The notes under the pieces were generated by a model. That model searched no databases. It was not told the origin of the DNA and saw nothing but the letters and a program-made list of their open reading frames with translations. The translations under genes were made by a program, and so were the position numbers. DNA of 64,000 nt from NCBI GenBank assembly GCA_965263485.1, contig CBDHHO010000004.1:1426001-1490000 (forward strand), given 5' to 3'. Positions within the stretch are counted from its first letter, which is position 1. Each line of letters begins with the position of its first letter. Below are positions 25,321 through 34,084 of this stretch, one piece after another. This stretch comes from Haliotispira sp965263485. GTDB lineage: Bacteria; Spirochaetota; Spirochaetia; SP-2023.

Positions 25321-26831
25321 TGATCGCCAGTATCTTTTTCTACTTTGCCCTGCTGGTCGCTATTGCTTGGTACAGCCAGCGCCGCAGCAGATTGGCCCAC
25401 GACAAGGCCCTGGACTACTTTTTGGGTAGCCGAAAGCTGGGAGTGTTTCCGTTGGCCATGACCACGGCAGCCACTTATATCAGTGCCTCTTCGTTTATTG
25501 GCGGGCCGGGAGTGGCCTATAGCCGGGGCCTTTCCTGGGTCTTTTTGGCGGCCGTGCAGTACCCCGTCAGCCTCTTGATGATGGGCATGCTGGGCAGGCA
25601 ACTTCAACAGCTGGGAGAGCAGCAGCAGCTTTACGACCTGCCCGACTATATCCAGCTACGCTACCGCTCACGTCACTACAGCATGTTCTGTGCTGCGCTG
25701 ATCGGCGTAGTACTGCTGCTGGGCCTTATGGTCGCGCTGATGGGCGGCAGCCGCCTGCTGCAAGGGGCCATTAGCTCTCTGCGCTACCGCCAAGCTCTAC
25801 TGATCTTTACTGCGGCTCTGTCTATTTATACGATGCTGGGGGGCTTCCGCGCCGTGGTCTGGACCGATGTGCTGCAAGGAACTTGGATGCTGCTGGCCAG
25901 CTTTGTTTTGTTGTTTTTTCTGTGGCAGCGGGCCGGAGGGGTCGAAGGCCTGAGCCGTTTTGCCGCAGAGCACTCTACCCTGTTCCAAGCCGACAGCGGT
26001 GGTGCGCAGCCGCTCAGCTATACCGTTAATTTCACCATTCTGGTCGGCTTGGGCATGGTAGTGCAGCCAATCAGCTTCTCGCGGTTGCTGGCCTTTGACC
26101 ACAACAAAAGCCTGCGCAGCAGCATACTGATCTCGCTGCCGGTACTCGGGTTGCTGACTTTTCTGCCGCACTTTATCGGTTTTCTGGGACGCATCGTAGT
26201 GCCTGAGCTGGAGCAGTCTGACCAGCTGATGGGCCGCCTGAGCTGGTTGTTCCGGGAACAGGACGTATCGGAGGGTATCTGGGGTGGTATTTTCAGTGGC
26301 ATGCTGGTCAGCGCGTTGCTGGCCGCAGTGATGTCCACCGCAGATTCCATCCTCAACACTTTGGGGCTGACGATTTACCGCCATCTGCTGCCGCGCCGCC
26401 TCAGCGGCGCTCTCGGCAGGATTTCTGACAGGATGCTGCACAGCCGTCAGGAGCAAAATAAACAAGGCAAATATGAAAAGCGGCACTTTCAGCTCAGTCG
26501 CCTGCTCTCCGGTGTGGCAATTTTGCTGATGGCTCTGCTGGCCCTGAACCCGCCCGACCTGCTGGTTACGCTCAATTTGTATGCTCTGGGCACTACTCAG
26601 GTGGCCTTGCTCTGGCCGGTACTGCTGGGCATGTTCAGCTGCCGCCCGGACCTGCGCTCGGCTTGGTGTTCCAGTTTGGCGGGGCTGGCCTCGTATTTCC
26701 TGCTGAACCATATCTTCCCCAATTTTGGCGGAGTGGCCCTATTGCCTTACTCTCTGTTGATTGGCATTCTGGGTTACTTTGCGGCATACCTGCTGAGCAA
26801 CAGGCACAGAATATCTGTGAGGAACCTCTAA
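25320..26831 (+). CDS. panF: Sodium:solute symporter, probable pantothenate transporter
   Basis: 503 residues with about 12-13 membrane helices, of the SSS family. Early motifs: DYFLGSRKLG, AATYISASSFIGGPGVAYSRG and the YTMLGGFRAVVWTDVLQG segment typical of PanF/PutP-type sodium symporters. Position between a DUF997 gene and coaBC makes pantothenate the likely substrate. The C-terminal residues VRNL and the TAA stop come from a MITE end (GGAACCTCTAA), so the original C-terminus may have been trimmed. Confidence 0.75.
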   Translation: MIASIFFYFALLVAIAWYSQRRSRLAHDKALDYFLGSRKLGVFPLAMTTAATYISASSFIGGPGVAYSRGLSWVFLAAVQYPVSLLMMGMLGRQLQQLGEQQQLYDLPDYIQLRYRSRHYSMFCAALIGVVLLLGLMVALMGGSRLLQGAISSLRYRQALLIFTAALSIYTMLGGFRAVVWTDVLQGTWMLLASFVLLFFLWQRAGGVEGLSRFAAEHSTLFQADSGGAQPLSYTVNFTILVGLGMVVQPISFSRLLAFDHNKSLRSSILISLPVLGLLTFLPHFIGFLGRIVVPELEQSDQLMGRLSWLFREQDVSEGIWGGIFSGMLVSALLAAVMSTADSILNTLGLTIYRHLLPRRLSGALGRISDRMLHSRQEQNKQGKYEKRHFQLSRLLSGVAILLMALLALNPPDLLVTLNLYALGTTQVALLWPVLLGMFSCRPDLRSAWCSSLAGLASYFLLNHIFPNFGGVALLPYSLLIGILGYFAAYLLSNRHRISVRNL

Positions 26832-26842
26832 GGGGACCTCCA
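26821..26842. repeat. Two adjacent MITE-end relics overlapping a stop codon
   Basis: AGGAACCTCTAA followed by GGGGACCTCC: two partial copies of the element end in direct orientation. The first supplies the TAA stop of the symporter gene. Confidence 0.55.
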
Positions 26843-26915
26843 AGAAACTGTTGTGAAATTCTCAGCAGATTGGATTTTTCGGCTGCCGCAAAACTGCTGA
26901 CACGGGAGGAAAACG

Positions 26916-28412
26916 TTGCAAGCACCCAAACAGCAGGACCCAGCAGTAAACTTAATGAGTGCAGTGGGCACTGTGGGAGAACGGGATTCGGGCTGCAAGG
27001 GCCATATTCTACTGGGCATCAACGGGGGCATTGCCGCTTACAAGATTCCGGGCTTGGTATCTTTGCTCAGTCAGCAAGGCTATCGCGTGCGGGTAGTGCT
27101 CAGCGAGGCCGGGGCCCGCTTCGTCAACCGCGAGACTCTGGAAGCCCTAAGCGGCCAGAAGGTCTACAGTAGCCTGTGGCAGGAACCTCCCCGACCCAAC
27201 TCAGGGCAGGAGAGTCCGGTGCTGCATATCGCCTTGGTCGATGAGGCCGATATTTTTCTGGTCGCTCCGGCCACTTATGACTGGATCGGCAAGGCCGCCA
27301 GCGGCCTTGCCGATGACTTGCTCAGCACGCTATTTGCCGCCTGGCCGTTACCTTCCACCTCATCTGCTGCGTCCGCGGCCCCTTCAGAATCAAGTGCTCA
27401 GCCCAGTGAGCGACAGCATAAAGCTCTGTTGTTCGCCCCGGCGATGAACCCGGAAATGTGGCTCAAAGAGGCCCTACAGCAAAATATCGAGCGTTTGCAG
27501 GCTTGGGGCTGCCAGCTGATCGAGCCGGGCAGCGGTTTTCTGGCCTGCCGGGCCAAAGGCCAAGGCCGCATGGCCGAGGCCGAAGAGCTGTACTTCCGCC
27601 TAGAATCCCGACTGCGCTTTGTGAGTAGGGCACAGCATATGGAGTCCGCGCTGCCGCTGCGTGGCAAGCGCATCCTGCTGACGGCCGGACCTACACGCGA
27701 GCCTTTGGATCCGGTGCGCTACTTGAGCAACCGCAGCAGCGGGCGCAGTGGCATCGCCTTGGCCTGCGCTGCGCGCGACTTGGGCGCAGAAGTAACTCTG
27801 ATTTCCGGCATCGAAGCGACTGCCATTGCCGCAAGAGCCGACACTTCGGCAGCCCTTGCGCAACTGGACAGCTCACAGCTGTTGATGCAGCAGTTGTTTG
27901 GCATCCACGTACTCAACTGCAACAGCGCCGCCGAAATGGCCCGCCATGCCGCCGACCATTTTAACAACTGCGACTGGGCCCTGGCCGTGGCCGCAGTCTG
28001 CGACTTCCGTTCAGCACACGCAGCTCAGGGTAGGAACGAGAAAATCAAAAAAGAAGCGGGGCGGCAGAATTTTCATCTGGAACTAACACTCAACCCTGAC
28101 ATCCTAGCCTGGTGGGGTCAGCATAAGAAGCAGCAAAAAATACTGGGTTTTGCCCTAGAGAGTGCAGGTGACCGGGATTCTGAGACAGCTGCCCGCCGGG
28201 AAAGGGATTGCGCCCTCAAGAAATTGCACAATAAAAACGCCGATGCAATTGTGCTGAATCGCCCCGGCAACTTGGATAACAACTGCGCCGAGGCCGAGCT
28301 CTTTTTTGCCGATTCGGCCGACTCATCAGAACGGGGCCGCCTCCTAGCTCTGCAAGACAAGCGCGATTTTGCCGCCGAACTGCTGCTGTTGCTTTGTGAG
28401 CGTTGGCTGTAG
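26916..28412 (+). CDS. coaBC: Bifunctional phosphopantothenoylcysteine decarboxylase/phosphopantothenate-cysteine ligase
   Basis: 498 residues. The CoaC half has GINGGIAAYKIPGLVSLL, the catalytic-His segment LHIALVDEADIFLVAPAT, FAPAMNPEMW and the Cys-containing flap FLACRAKGQGRMAEAE. The CoaB half begins at ILLTAGPTREPLDPVRYLSN and has the dimer/CTP motif SSGRSG and a basic KIKK segment. Together they convert 4'-phosphopantothenate to 4'-phosphopantetheine precursors in CoA synthesis. The start is taken as TTG 26916 because GGGAGG lies 6 nt upstream; the next ATG is at 26955. It follows the pantothenate symporter, an uptake-to-CoA unit. Confidence 0.92.
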   Translation: MQAPKQQDPAVNLMSAVGTVGERDSGCKGHILLGINGGIAAYKIPGLVSLLSQQGYRVRVVLSEAGARFVNRETLEALSGQKVYSSLWQEPPRPNSGQESPVLHIALVDEADIFLVAPATYDWIGKAASGLADDLLSTLFAAWPLPSTSSAASAAPSESSAQPSERQHKALLFAPAMNPEMWLKEALQQNIERLQAWGCQLIEPGSGFLACRAKGQGRMAEAEELYFRLESRLRFVSRAQHMESALPLRGKRILLTAGPTREPLDPVRYLSNRSSGRSGIALACAARDLGAEVTLISGIEATAIAARADTSAALAQLDSSQLLMQQLFGIHVLNCNSAAEMARHAADHFNNCDWALAVAAVCDFRSAHAAQGRNEKIKKEAGRQNFHLELTLNPDILAWWGQHKKQQKILGFALESAGDRDSETAARRERDCALKKLHNKNADAIVLNRPGNLDNNCAEAELFFADSADSSERGRLLALQDKRDFAAELLLLLCERWL

Positions 28413-28467
28413 GGGCCCCGCGCACCCAGAATGAGAAAAATTGCATATAAAATGGAACAGAAACCTT

Positions 28468-28511
28468 CCTTTCTGCGAGCTGGCGCAGCATTGAAATTTT
28501 TAGAGGTGCCC
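28468..28511. repeat. REP-like core joined to a MITE right end
   Basis: TTTCTGCGAGCTGGCGCAGC (reverse complement of the REP-like core) runs into ATTGAAATTTTTAGAGGTGCCC, the MITE right end, without an intact left end. Confidence 0.55.
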
Positions 28512-28521
28512 TTAAGAAGAT

Positions 28522-28690
28522 CTTGGACGTGATATTCTACCGGCACCTGATTTTCCAATGATTTTCCAATGATTTTCCAAGCTGACGCGCCCACGCTGAG
28601 GCCCAGTCTGTTCCTGCTTGGCAGCGTGGTGGTGTTTGCCGCAGGCGGGTTCTTGTTCGTCCGGCGCGACTCCCATAGGGCCTTGTCGAT
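28522..28690 (+). pseudogene. Duplicated tail of an ABC permease gene
   Basis: This stretch matches the last ~140 bp of the ABC permease gene at 39470-40204: ADAPTLR.SLFLLGSVVVFA..GFLFVRRD is encoded in both. An 11-bp tract, GATTTTCCAAT, is present three times at 28549-28580 where the intact gene has one partial copy, and it creates a stop. The upstream part of the gene is missing. A MITE end lies at the left junction, so element-mediated recombination is likely. Confidence 0.8.
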
Positions 28691-28742
28691 GGTGCTGGAT
28701 GCTTTGATGTCGAAGTACTTTTGCTGGGGGGGGCAGGGCTGC

Positions 28743-29003
28743 TCATTCTTTGAGTCCAGCGACAAAATGTTCCAGCTGCGCCATGGCCTGCTCCTCGTCT
28801 GTGCCTTCACAGCAGAGCTCAATTTCGTCCCCCTGTGAGATGCCGATTTTCATCAGTTTCAGCAGGCTTTTGGCGCTGAAACTTTTCTCTCCCTTGCTCA
28901 CCGTAATTTCCGCTTCAAACCGCTTAGCCAGTTGGACAAACTGGGTTCCCGGCCGGGTGTGCAGGCCGGTGGGATTAGTGATTTGGATGGTTTTCTGAGT
29001 CAT
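28743..29003 (-). CDS. ptsH: Phosphocarrier protein HPr
   Basis: 86 residues. HPr passes phosphate from Enzyme I to EIIA proteins. The phosphorylated histidine is in NPTGLHTRPGTQF (His15), and the regulatory serine region is FSAKSLLKLMKIGI (Ser46). It lies downstream of the sugar-alcohol PTS operon in the same direction, separated by ~90 bp. Having HPr next to a single PTS operon suggests dedicated or shared supply; Enzyme I is not in the window. Confidence 0.95.
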   Translation of the reverse strand: MTQKTIQITNPTGLHTRPGTQFVQLAKRFEAEITVSKGEKSFSAKSLLKLMKIGISQGDEIELCCEGTDEEQAMAQLEHFVAGLKE

Positions 29004-29092
29004 GTCGGCGCCTGAAATCGGGACTTTGTCTATCAGATATAGTGGATTTGATCGCAGTAGTGATTGAGGATTTTTTGGTTGTGCTGCTTGAG

Positions 29093-30223
29093 TTAGCGCA
29101 GCATAATTTGCCCCCCGGTCACAGGGATGGCTTGACCCGTCTCATAATTCTGTTCTATGGCATAAATAATTGCCTTGCTGATGTCCCCAGGTAAGACGCC
29201 TCTCTTGATAGGCGTTTTTTCTTCATAGTAACGCCGAACATCTTCTGGTGTCCGGGCCCCAGGAACTTTTCCCACTTGTAAAAATTTTACCAGAAGCCCT
29301 GTTTCCGGGTTCCCCCATAATTCCCCATCGTAGTAATTGCCAGGGCATATCGCATTGACCTTGATATTGTCCTGAATCAGCTCACAGGCAAAACTTCTCG
29401 TCAGCCCAATACCACCAAACTTACTGCCTCCATAAGCGCTGTTTCTCGGTGAACAATCAATGCCTGCACGGGAATTAATCTGAATAATATCTGTAAAATA
29501 GTTTCCGTGCGCAGCGTTTTGCAACTGGAATATCGGGCTAAAATGCTTTACCAGAAGAAAGTACCCAACATAATTTACATTCATAACATTCAAAAAATCT
29601 TTTAACATTAGAGATTTTACTGTGCCAGGTTTGATAATACCTGCATTGCTGATCAAGACATCAAGGCCGCCAGATTTTTTTAAGATATCGCGAGCCGCAG
29701 CAGAAACAGACTCTTCGGAAGTAACGTCGATCTTAATTTCCTCCGAACAGCGCAGGCCAAATTTTTGATGGAGTGTTTCAACTAGGTTTTTAGCTACTGC
29801 TCGGTTGCTGTTATAACCGATATAAACAAAGGCTCCCCGCTCAATCAGGTCTTTGACAATCGAGGCTCCAATACCCTTCGAAGCGCCAGTGATAAATACT
29901 ACTTTGCCCTGTATCTCAGAAAATTTCGCACTGACAGCACAAGGTGTTTTGTCGATGTGAAACGAAATCGCACTTGATTTATTGACAATATTGATTTGAG
30001 GAGGAAAGTTATTCATTTTTTCTTTATAGTCCTCAAGGTAGCATTTCAGAATGGAGCATAATTCCCCGATCTCTGATTCATCTGCAACGTCTATATCAGG
30101 GAGGCTGATATGCAAACACTGCTCTTCTTTCCCCAGTACGGGACAAACAGTGACAGAGAACTTATTATCAGGATAAATCCGAGATAATATCCCTCGTAAT
30201 ATTGGAGCCAAAATGTCCAGCAT
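29093..30223 (-). CDS. SDR-family sugar-alcohol phosphate dehydrogenase with N-terminal extension
   Basis: 376 residues. Residues ~105-376 are a classical short-chain dehydrogenase: nucleotide motif VVFITGASKGIGASIV, NAG motif LISNAGI, catalytic Ser in INSRAG and Tyr/Lys in SAYGGSKFG. The end, GNPETGLLVKFLQVGKVPGA...RRYYEEKTPIKRG, resembles sorbitol-6-phosphate 2-dehydrogenases. The first ~100 residues form an extra alpha/beta domain (MLDILAPILRGILSRIYPDN) of unknown role. Likely it oxidises the phosphorylated sugar alcohol brought in by the adjacent PTS. No clear ribosome binding site precedes the ATG. Confidence 0.8.
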   Translation of the reverse strand: MLDILAPILRGILSRIYPDNKFSVTVCPVLGKEEQCLHISLPDIDVADESEIGELCSILKCYLEDYKEKMNNFPPQINIVNKSSAISFHIDKTPCAVSAKFSEIQGKVVFITGASKGIGASIVKDLIERGAFVYIGYNSNRAVAKNLVETLHQKFGLRCSEEIKIDVTSEESVSAAARDILKKSGGLDVLISNAGIIKPGTVKSLMLKDFLNVMNVNYVGYFLLVKHFSPIFQLQNAAHGNYFTDIIQINSRAGIDCSPRNSAYGGSKFGGIGLTRSFACELIQDNIKVNAICPGNYYDGELWGNPETGLLVKFLQVGKVPGARTPEDVRRYYEEKTPIKRGVLPGDISKAIIYAIEQNYETGQAIPVTGGQIMLR

Positions 30224-30281
30224 ATAGTTATCTCATAAATTTTACTGTTCGTACAATAAATCTGTGCGGATCGATTGGAAT

Positions 30282-30560
30282 TTAAGTTTTTAAGGCGTGC
30301 AGGATTTTTTCAACATCCGCATCCATTCCAATTCCTGTCAAAAAAGACATGGCTCGGATAACAGGAACATTACCTACAGAATCTACTGGTGTTGTTGTGA
30401 CAATTAAGTCGGCAGTTTTAGCATATTGGTAGACTTCAGCAGCTTTGCACTGGATTAGCTTGTGCTTAATTCCATTTTCTGACAGCTTCTCTTCCAATTT
30501 CTTGACCACAATTGTAGATGTAGCCACCCCTGTACCACAAGAAACAATAATATTTTTCAT
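30282..30560 (-). CDS. gatB: PTS EIIB component, galactitol type
   Basis: 92 residues. The phosphocysteine loop is at the N-terminus: IIVSCGTGVATSTIVV, as in GatB/SgcB. The rest follows the EIIB Rossmann-like fold (ADLIVTTTPVD, VPVIRAMSFLTGIGMD). It accepts phosphate from EIIA and passes it to the substrate in EIIC. GGGAG precedes the ATG at 30560. It lies after a second EIIB-like gene, with a 54-bp MITE between. Confidence 0.9.
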   Translation of the reverse strand: MKNIIVSCGTGVATSTIVVKKLEEKLSENGIKHKLIQCKAAEVYQYAKTADLIVTTTPVDSVGNVPVIRAMSFLTGIGMDADVEKILHALKT

Positions 30561-30610
30561 TACTAATCTCCCATAATATTTTACAAATACGAATTATCAA
30601 AAATACATTG

Positions 30611-30664
30611 GGGTACCTCTAAAAATTCGCTTTTGATGCTGAATTGGAATTTTTAGAGGTGCCC
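30611..30664. mobile_element. 54-bp mini-MITE between two EIIB genes
   Basis: GGGTACCTCTAAAAATTCGC to GGAATTTTTAGAGGTGCCC, 54 bp in total, with target duplication ATTG (30607-30610, 30665-30668). Only the ends and ~16 bp of core remain. The intact duplication suggests it moved as a 54-bp unit. Confidence 0.85.
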
Positions 30665-30671
30665 ATTGGAA

Positions 30672-30974
30672 TTAATCAAGGAAACCATTAACATATGATA
30701 ATATCTCCCGACATACAGAATTTTCCATGCTTGGTATTCTTGCAATAAAAGCTTTTCCATCGATTACCTTAGTAGAAATCCCCTCTGGAACTGAACCGAT
30801 TGCTACAACCAGATCTGCTGTTTCTAGTATCTCTTTTTTCACTGTATAAATATTATCTGTAGATAAATTTATATTATTATGATCTACTCCATTTTCAATG
30901 AGGAAATTTCGTATTTTTTCTTCTGCATAACGTTTTTTATTTTCAGAAGTACTTGAAGCTAAAATAATATTCAT
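30672..30974 (-). CDS. EIIB-like protein lacking the phosphocysteine
   Basis: About 100 residues from ATG 30974 (MNIILASSTSENKKRYAEE); an ATG at 30986 is also possible. It aligns with the GatB paralogue next to it: NIILASSTS against NIIVSCGTG, and ADLVVAIGSVPEG against ADLIVTTTPVD. The phosphorylated Cys is replaced by Ser/Thr, so it cannot act as a standard EIIB phosphocarrier. It could be a regulatory or structural subunit, or decaying. It sits between EIIC and EIIB in the operon. Confidence 0.65.
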   Translation of the reverse strand: MNIILASSTSENKKRYAEEKIRNFLIENGVDHNNINLSTDNIYTVKKEILETADLVVAIGSVPEGISTKVIDGKAFIARIPSMENSVCREILSYVNGFLD

Positions 30975-31120
30975 AATCTTATGCAACCATTATTTACCCG
31001 TATAAAAAGTAAATTATTTTACAGATATATACCAATTGTACCTGAAACCCCTTCCCAAACTATTGATAGTAAAACATAATAGTGTTTTTTTTCGGGGAAT
31101 TTCAAGTGGAATGGATATAT

Positions 31121-32494
31121 TTACTGATCTTCTGCAATTTCTTTCTGATATTGCTTTCTGATGTCATCTCGCACCCAGCGCCATATTAAAAAGTATACTA
31201 CCAAGAATATACATCCAATAATAACATTAGATATATTTTTTATATCTAATATTTTAATCAGGATCCAAGGAACAAGGTGAGAACCCAGGTCAATCCCGGA
31301 AATCAGGTTTGTGTCTTCAGGAAAATCGAAATCAACAGATTTACCTATTGTTGTTGCTGCTTCTGCAAGATTTGTCGCAATAAAAAGAACGATAGCGATA
31401 ACGATAATCGAATTTAGAATTCCTCGAAATATATTGCCACGAGAAGCCGCGACGGCCCATATTACAGTAAATGGCAATACAGCCAGATCTGCAAAAGGCA
31501 ACATTCTGTTATACGGGAGAACAAGCGCCAGCAAGATTGTGACTGGAACCATGAATAAGGCTACGGACATGTTTGTAGGCTGGCCAATCACGACAGCGGC
31601 ATCTAACCCGATATGTACCTTTTTATTGGGGAATCTTGCATAGATAAACTCCCGAATTCCTTCAGAGAGAGGGATGAGTCCTTCCATTAATATGGCAACC
31701 ATTTTGGGAAGTATAAATAATATACTAGCCATCTGAATTCCTAGTGTAAGGACCTTCTTGACATCATATCCTGCGAGTATTCCCATGATGATACCAAATA
31801 AAAGGCCTGTGAATATCGGCTCTCCAAAGATACCAAACCTCTTCTTCAGTGAAGCTTCATCAAATGAAATCTTGTTGATCACTGGGATTTTATCTTCTAT
31901 TTTGTTTAGTAAATAAGTGATGGGAGCCCAATTCACGGTTTCAGCATGTGGCAGCGAAACCCCTTTGAGGCCAAAGTGATAGTATACTGTTGGTGCTGTC
32001 CAGTCTGCGAGTTTGAATGTAATAATCGCAGTAATAACGCCAACCAGTATTCCCAGCCACATACTGTTATATGTATAGTAGGCCACTGAACCCGCAAAAA
32101 TAAAATGCCAGTAATTCCACAGGTCTATATCCATCGTTTCTGTCTGATTCAGGAATAACATGATGATGTTTACCAAGAGTATGACAGGGATTAAAATTGC
32201 TGCAACCGGTGTGCCAAAAGAGATGGCTGCTCCTATTGGCCAACCGACATCCAGGATATCCAGCTTGACCCCAGTTCTGGAGACAAATTCCTTCGTGGCC
32301 GGGCCCAGCGAGTCAAATAAAAGGCTGATTACTAGGCCAATACCTACGAAGCCAATACCGATGACAAGTCCAGCACGAAACGATTTTGTAAATCCCTGTC
32401 CCATGATCAGGCCAAAGATACAAATGATAATAGGTAACATTACCGTGGCGCCCAAGCCTAGAATATAATCGACGACCTCTTTTACAATTTCCAT
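31121..32494 (-). CDS. gatC: PTS EIIC component, galactitol type
   Basis: 457 residues with 10-12 membrane helices (LGLGATVMLPIIICIFGLIMGQGFT, AGLVIGIGFVGIGLVISLL and others) and the GatC-like DVGWPIGAAISFGTPVAAILIPV segment. It transports and phosphorylates the sugar alcohol. The start MEIVKEVV at 32494 is preferred: GGAGG lies 5 nt upstream, inside the codons of the alternative start at 32506. Operon order is EIIA-EIIC-EIIB-like-EIIB. Confidence 0.9.
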   Translation of the reverse strand: MEIVKEVVDYILGLGATVMLPIIICIFGLIMGQGFTKSFRAGLVIGIGFVGIGLVISLLFDSLGPATKEFVSRTGVKLDILDVGWPIGAAISFGTPVAAILIPVILLVNIIMLFLNQTETMDIDLWNYWHFIFAGSVAYYTYNSMWLGILVGVITAIITFKLADWTAPTVYYHFGLKGVSLPHAETVNWAPITYLLNKIEDKIPVINKISFDEASLKKRFGIFGEPIFTGLLFGIIMGILAGYDVKKVLTLGIQMASILFILPKMVAILMEGLIPLSEGIREFIYARFPNKKVHIGLDAAVVIGQPTNMSVALFMVPVTILLALVLPYNRMLPFADLAVLPFTVIWAVAASRGNIFRGILNSIIVIAIVLFIATNLAEAATTIGKSVDFDFPEDTNLISGIDLGSHLVPWILIKILDIKNISNVIIGCIFLVVYFLIWRWVRDDIRKQYQKEIAEDQ

Positions 32495-32514
32495 GTAATC
32501 CTCCATAGAATTAA

Positions 32515-32568
32515 GGGAACCTCTAAAAATTCTCTTTCGATGTGAAATTGGAATTTTTAGAGGTCCCC
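32515..32568. mobile_element. 54-bp mini-MITE forming the end of the EIIA gene
   Basis: GGGAACCTCTAAAAATTCTC to GGAATTTTTAGAGGTCCCC, the same length as the copy at 30611. Flanks (TTAA, TGAT) do not match. On the minus strand its end, GGGGACCTCTAA, provides Gly-Asp-Leu-stop to the EIIA gene. Confidence 0.8.
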
Positions 32569-33051
32569 TGATAATTGTTTTAAAGAAAATATTGTCTGTG
32601 CACCTCGTATTTTCTCGATAAGATCATGGTTCTCTAAAAATTCCATAACCTGTACAATAGCCTGTTCATTCATCTCTTTTTTACTTTTCGCAGCTAATAT
32701 GACCAAAATATCAACAGGATCATTTTCTGGAACTCCAAACGGAACACCTTCTTTTAAGGTCAGCAGGCAGAAACCAGTTCGCAAAACACCATCTTCAGGG
32801 CGCGCATGCGGCATGGCAAAATGTGGTAGAAACACATAGTATGGGCCATACTCCATAGTAGAATTCAGTATCCCCTCATAGTAATCTGCTGTGACAAATC
32901 CCTTCTCCCGCAGGACCTCACAACCTCGATGCACAGCGTCTTCCCAGTTCTTTGCGTCTGTGTTCAATAGAGCCGTATCCGTTTCCAGGATCTTCTGAAG
33001 CAAATTCACAGGACTTCCCTTTGCCTGACTTTCAGTCAAAGTAAATGGCAT
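32557..33051 (-). CDS. PTS EIIA component, fructose/mannitol type
   Basis: 164 residues of the EIIA-2 fold. The phosphorylated His is in FAMPHARPEDGV (near residue 87). It follows VEGILNSTMEYGPYYVFLP-like sequence and precedes FGVPENDPVDILVILAAKS, as in the Fru/Mtl/Gat EIIA family. It takes phosphate from HPr and gives it to EIIB. The start overlaps the end of the dehydrogenase gene by 20 bp. The last residues GDL and the TAA stop come from a MITE end, so the native C-terminus has probably been lost or shortened by a few residues. Confidence 0.88.
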   Translation of the reverse strand: MPFTLTESQAKGSPVNLLQKILETDTALLNTDAKNWEDAVHRGCEVLREKGFVTADYYEGILNSTMEYGPYYVFLPHFAMPHARPEDGVLRTGFCLLTLKEGVPFGVPENDPVDILVILAAKSKKEMNEQAIVQVMEFLENHDLIEKIRGAQTIFSLKQLSGDL

Positions 33052-34063
33052 TCTTGATCACTTTCCCGCTTTTGTGTTCCAGGATAGCTGACTCAAGCCT
33101 TTCCAATGAATATTGGTTGTATACAAAATTCTTACTGTTGATCAGACCCATTTTAATCAGGTCATAAGCAATCTTTACATGTTCTGGTGTCGTGTGGAAG
33201 ATTCCCTTGAGGGTCAGCTGAGAATAATGGATCGTTTTGGTATCCAGAGTGACGGTAGAGCCTCCCTTTGTACCCCCAAACCAGAGTACTCGCCCGCCCT
33301 TTCTGGCGAGGGAAACTGCCTTTTCCCATAGAGTTGGTTGCCCAACGGCCTCTATGACGACATCGGCGCCACGCTCTTCTTCTGTGTGCTCTATAACGGC
33401 CTGATAGAGATCGGTATCCTCTGAGACCTGCACGGTCACATCGGCTCCAAGTTTTACCGCGACATTGAGTCGAAAAGCAGACATGTCGCAGATAATGACT
33501 CTGGCGCCTCTGGCTTTGGCCAGGACATTGTGCATCAGACCAAGTGGTCCAGCCCCGATAATGGCAACCGTATCGCCGAGCTGGATACCAATTTGACTGG
33601 AACCATATACCGCAGTGGAAAATGGTTCCATCAGAGCAGCGCTTTCAAAATCTAGCTCAGTTGGAACAGGGAAGGCATTCTCTGCTACAATGCCCGCTGG
33701 CAAGCGCATATATTCCGCGAATGCCCCTTGGTTTAGTTCCAAGCTGTCGCACATGGAGTGCTGCCCTTTCTTACAGAAATAACACCGATGGCAGGGAGCT
33801 GTATTGTGAAAGCAAATCGGGTCTCCCTCTTTGAAATTCTCAACCCCCTTGCCAATTTTAGCCACAAAACCGGCAGCTTCATGGCCGAAGAGGAATGGTG
33901 GGGTAAATAAGGGATAGCCGCGCAGATACATTTTTACATCCGTACCGCAAGTCAGAGCGACTTTATTCTTGACGATAAGCTCTCCCTCCTGCGGTTCAGG
34001 AATGTCTATCTCCTCAAGTTGAATTGTTTCAGGTTTGTAGAAACGGAAGGCTTTCGTTTTCAT
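33032..34063 (-). CDS. Zinc-dependent sugar-alcohol dehydrogenase (galactitol-1-phosphate dehydrogenase-like)
   Basis: 343 residues, medium-chain dehydrogenase. Catalytic zinc site: CGTD (about 39-42) and GHEAAG (about 60). Structural zinc Cys cluster: CHRCYFCKKGQHSMC (about 91-105). NAD-binding motif: VAIIGAGPLGLMHNVLAKA. In this operon it most likely oxidises galactitol-1-phosphate or a related polyol phosphate before aldol cleavage. Operon position: second gene after the aldolase. AGGAG lies 8 nt before the ATG at 34063. Confidence 0.85.
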   Translation of the reverse strand: MKTKAFRFYKPETIQLEEIDIPEPQEGELIVKNKVALTCGTDVKMYLRGYPLFTPPFLFGHEAAGFVAKIGKGVENFKEGDPICFHNTAPCHRCYFCKKGQHSMCDSLELNQGAFAEYMRLPAGIVAENAFPVPTELDFESAALMEPFSTAVYGSSQIGIQLGDTVAIIGAGPLGLMHNVLAKARGARVIICDMSAFRLNVAVKLGADVTVQVSEDTDLYQAVIEHTEEERGADVVIEAVGQPTLWEKAVSLARKGGRVLWFGGTKGGSTVTLDTKTIHYSQLTLKGIFHTTPEHVKIAYDLIKMGLINSKNFVYNQYSLERLESAILEHKSGKVIKNAIYFD

Positions 34064-34084
34064 TGCCGTGCTCCTGAACTCATG

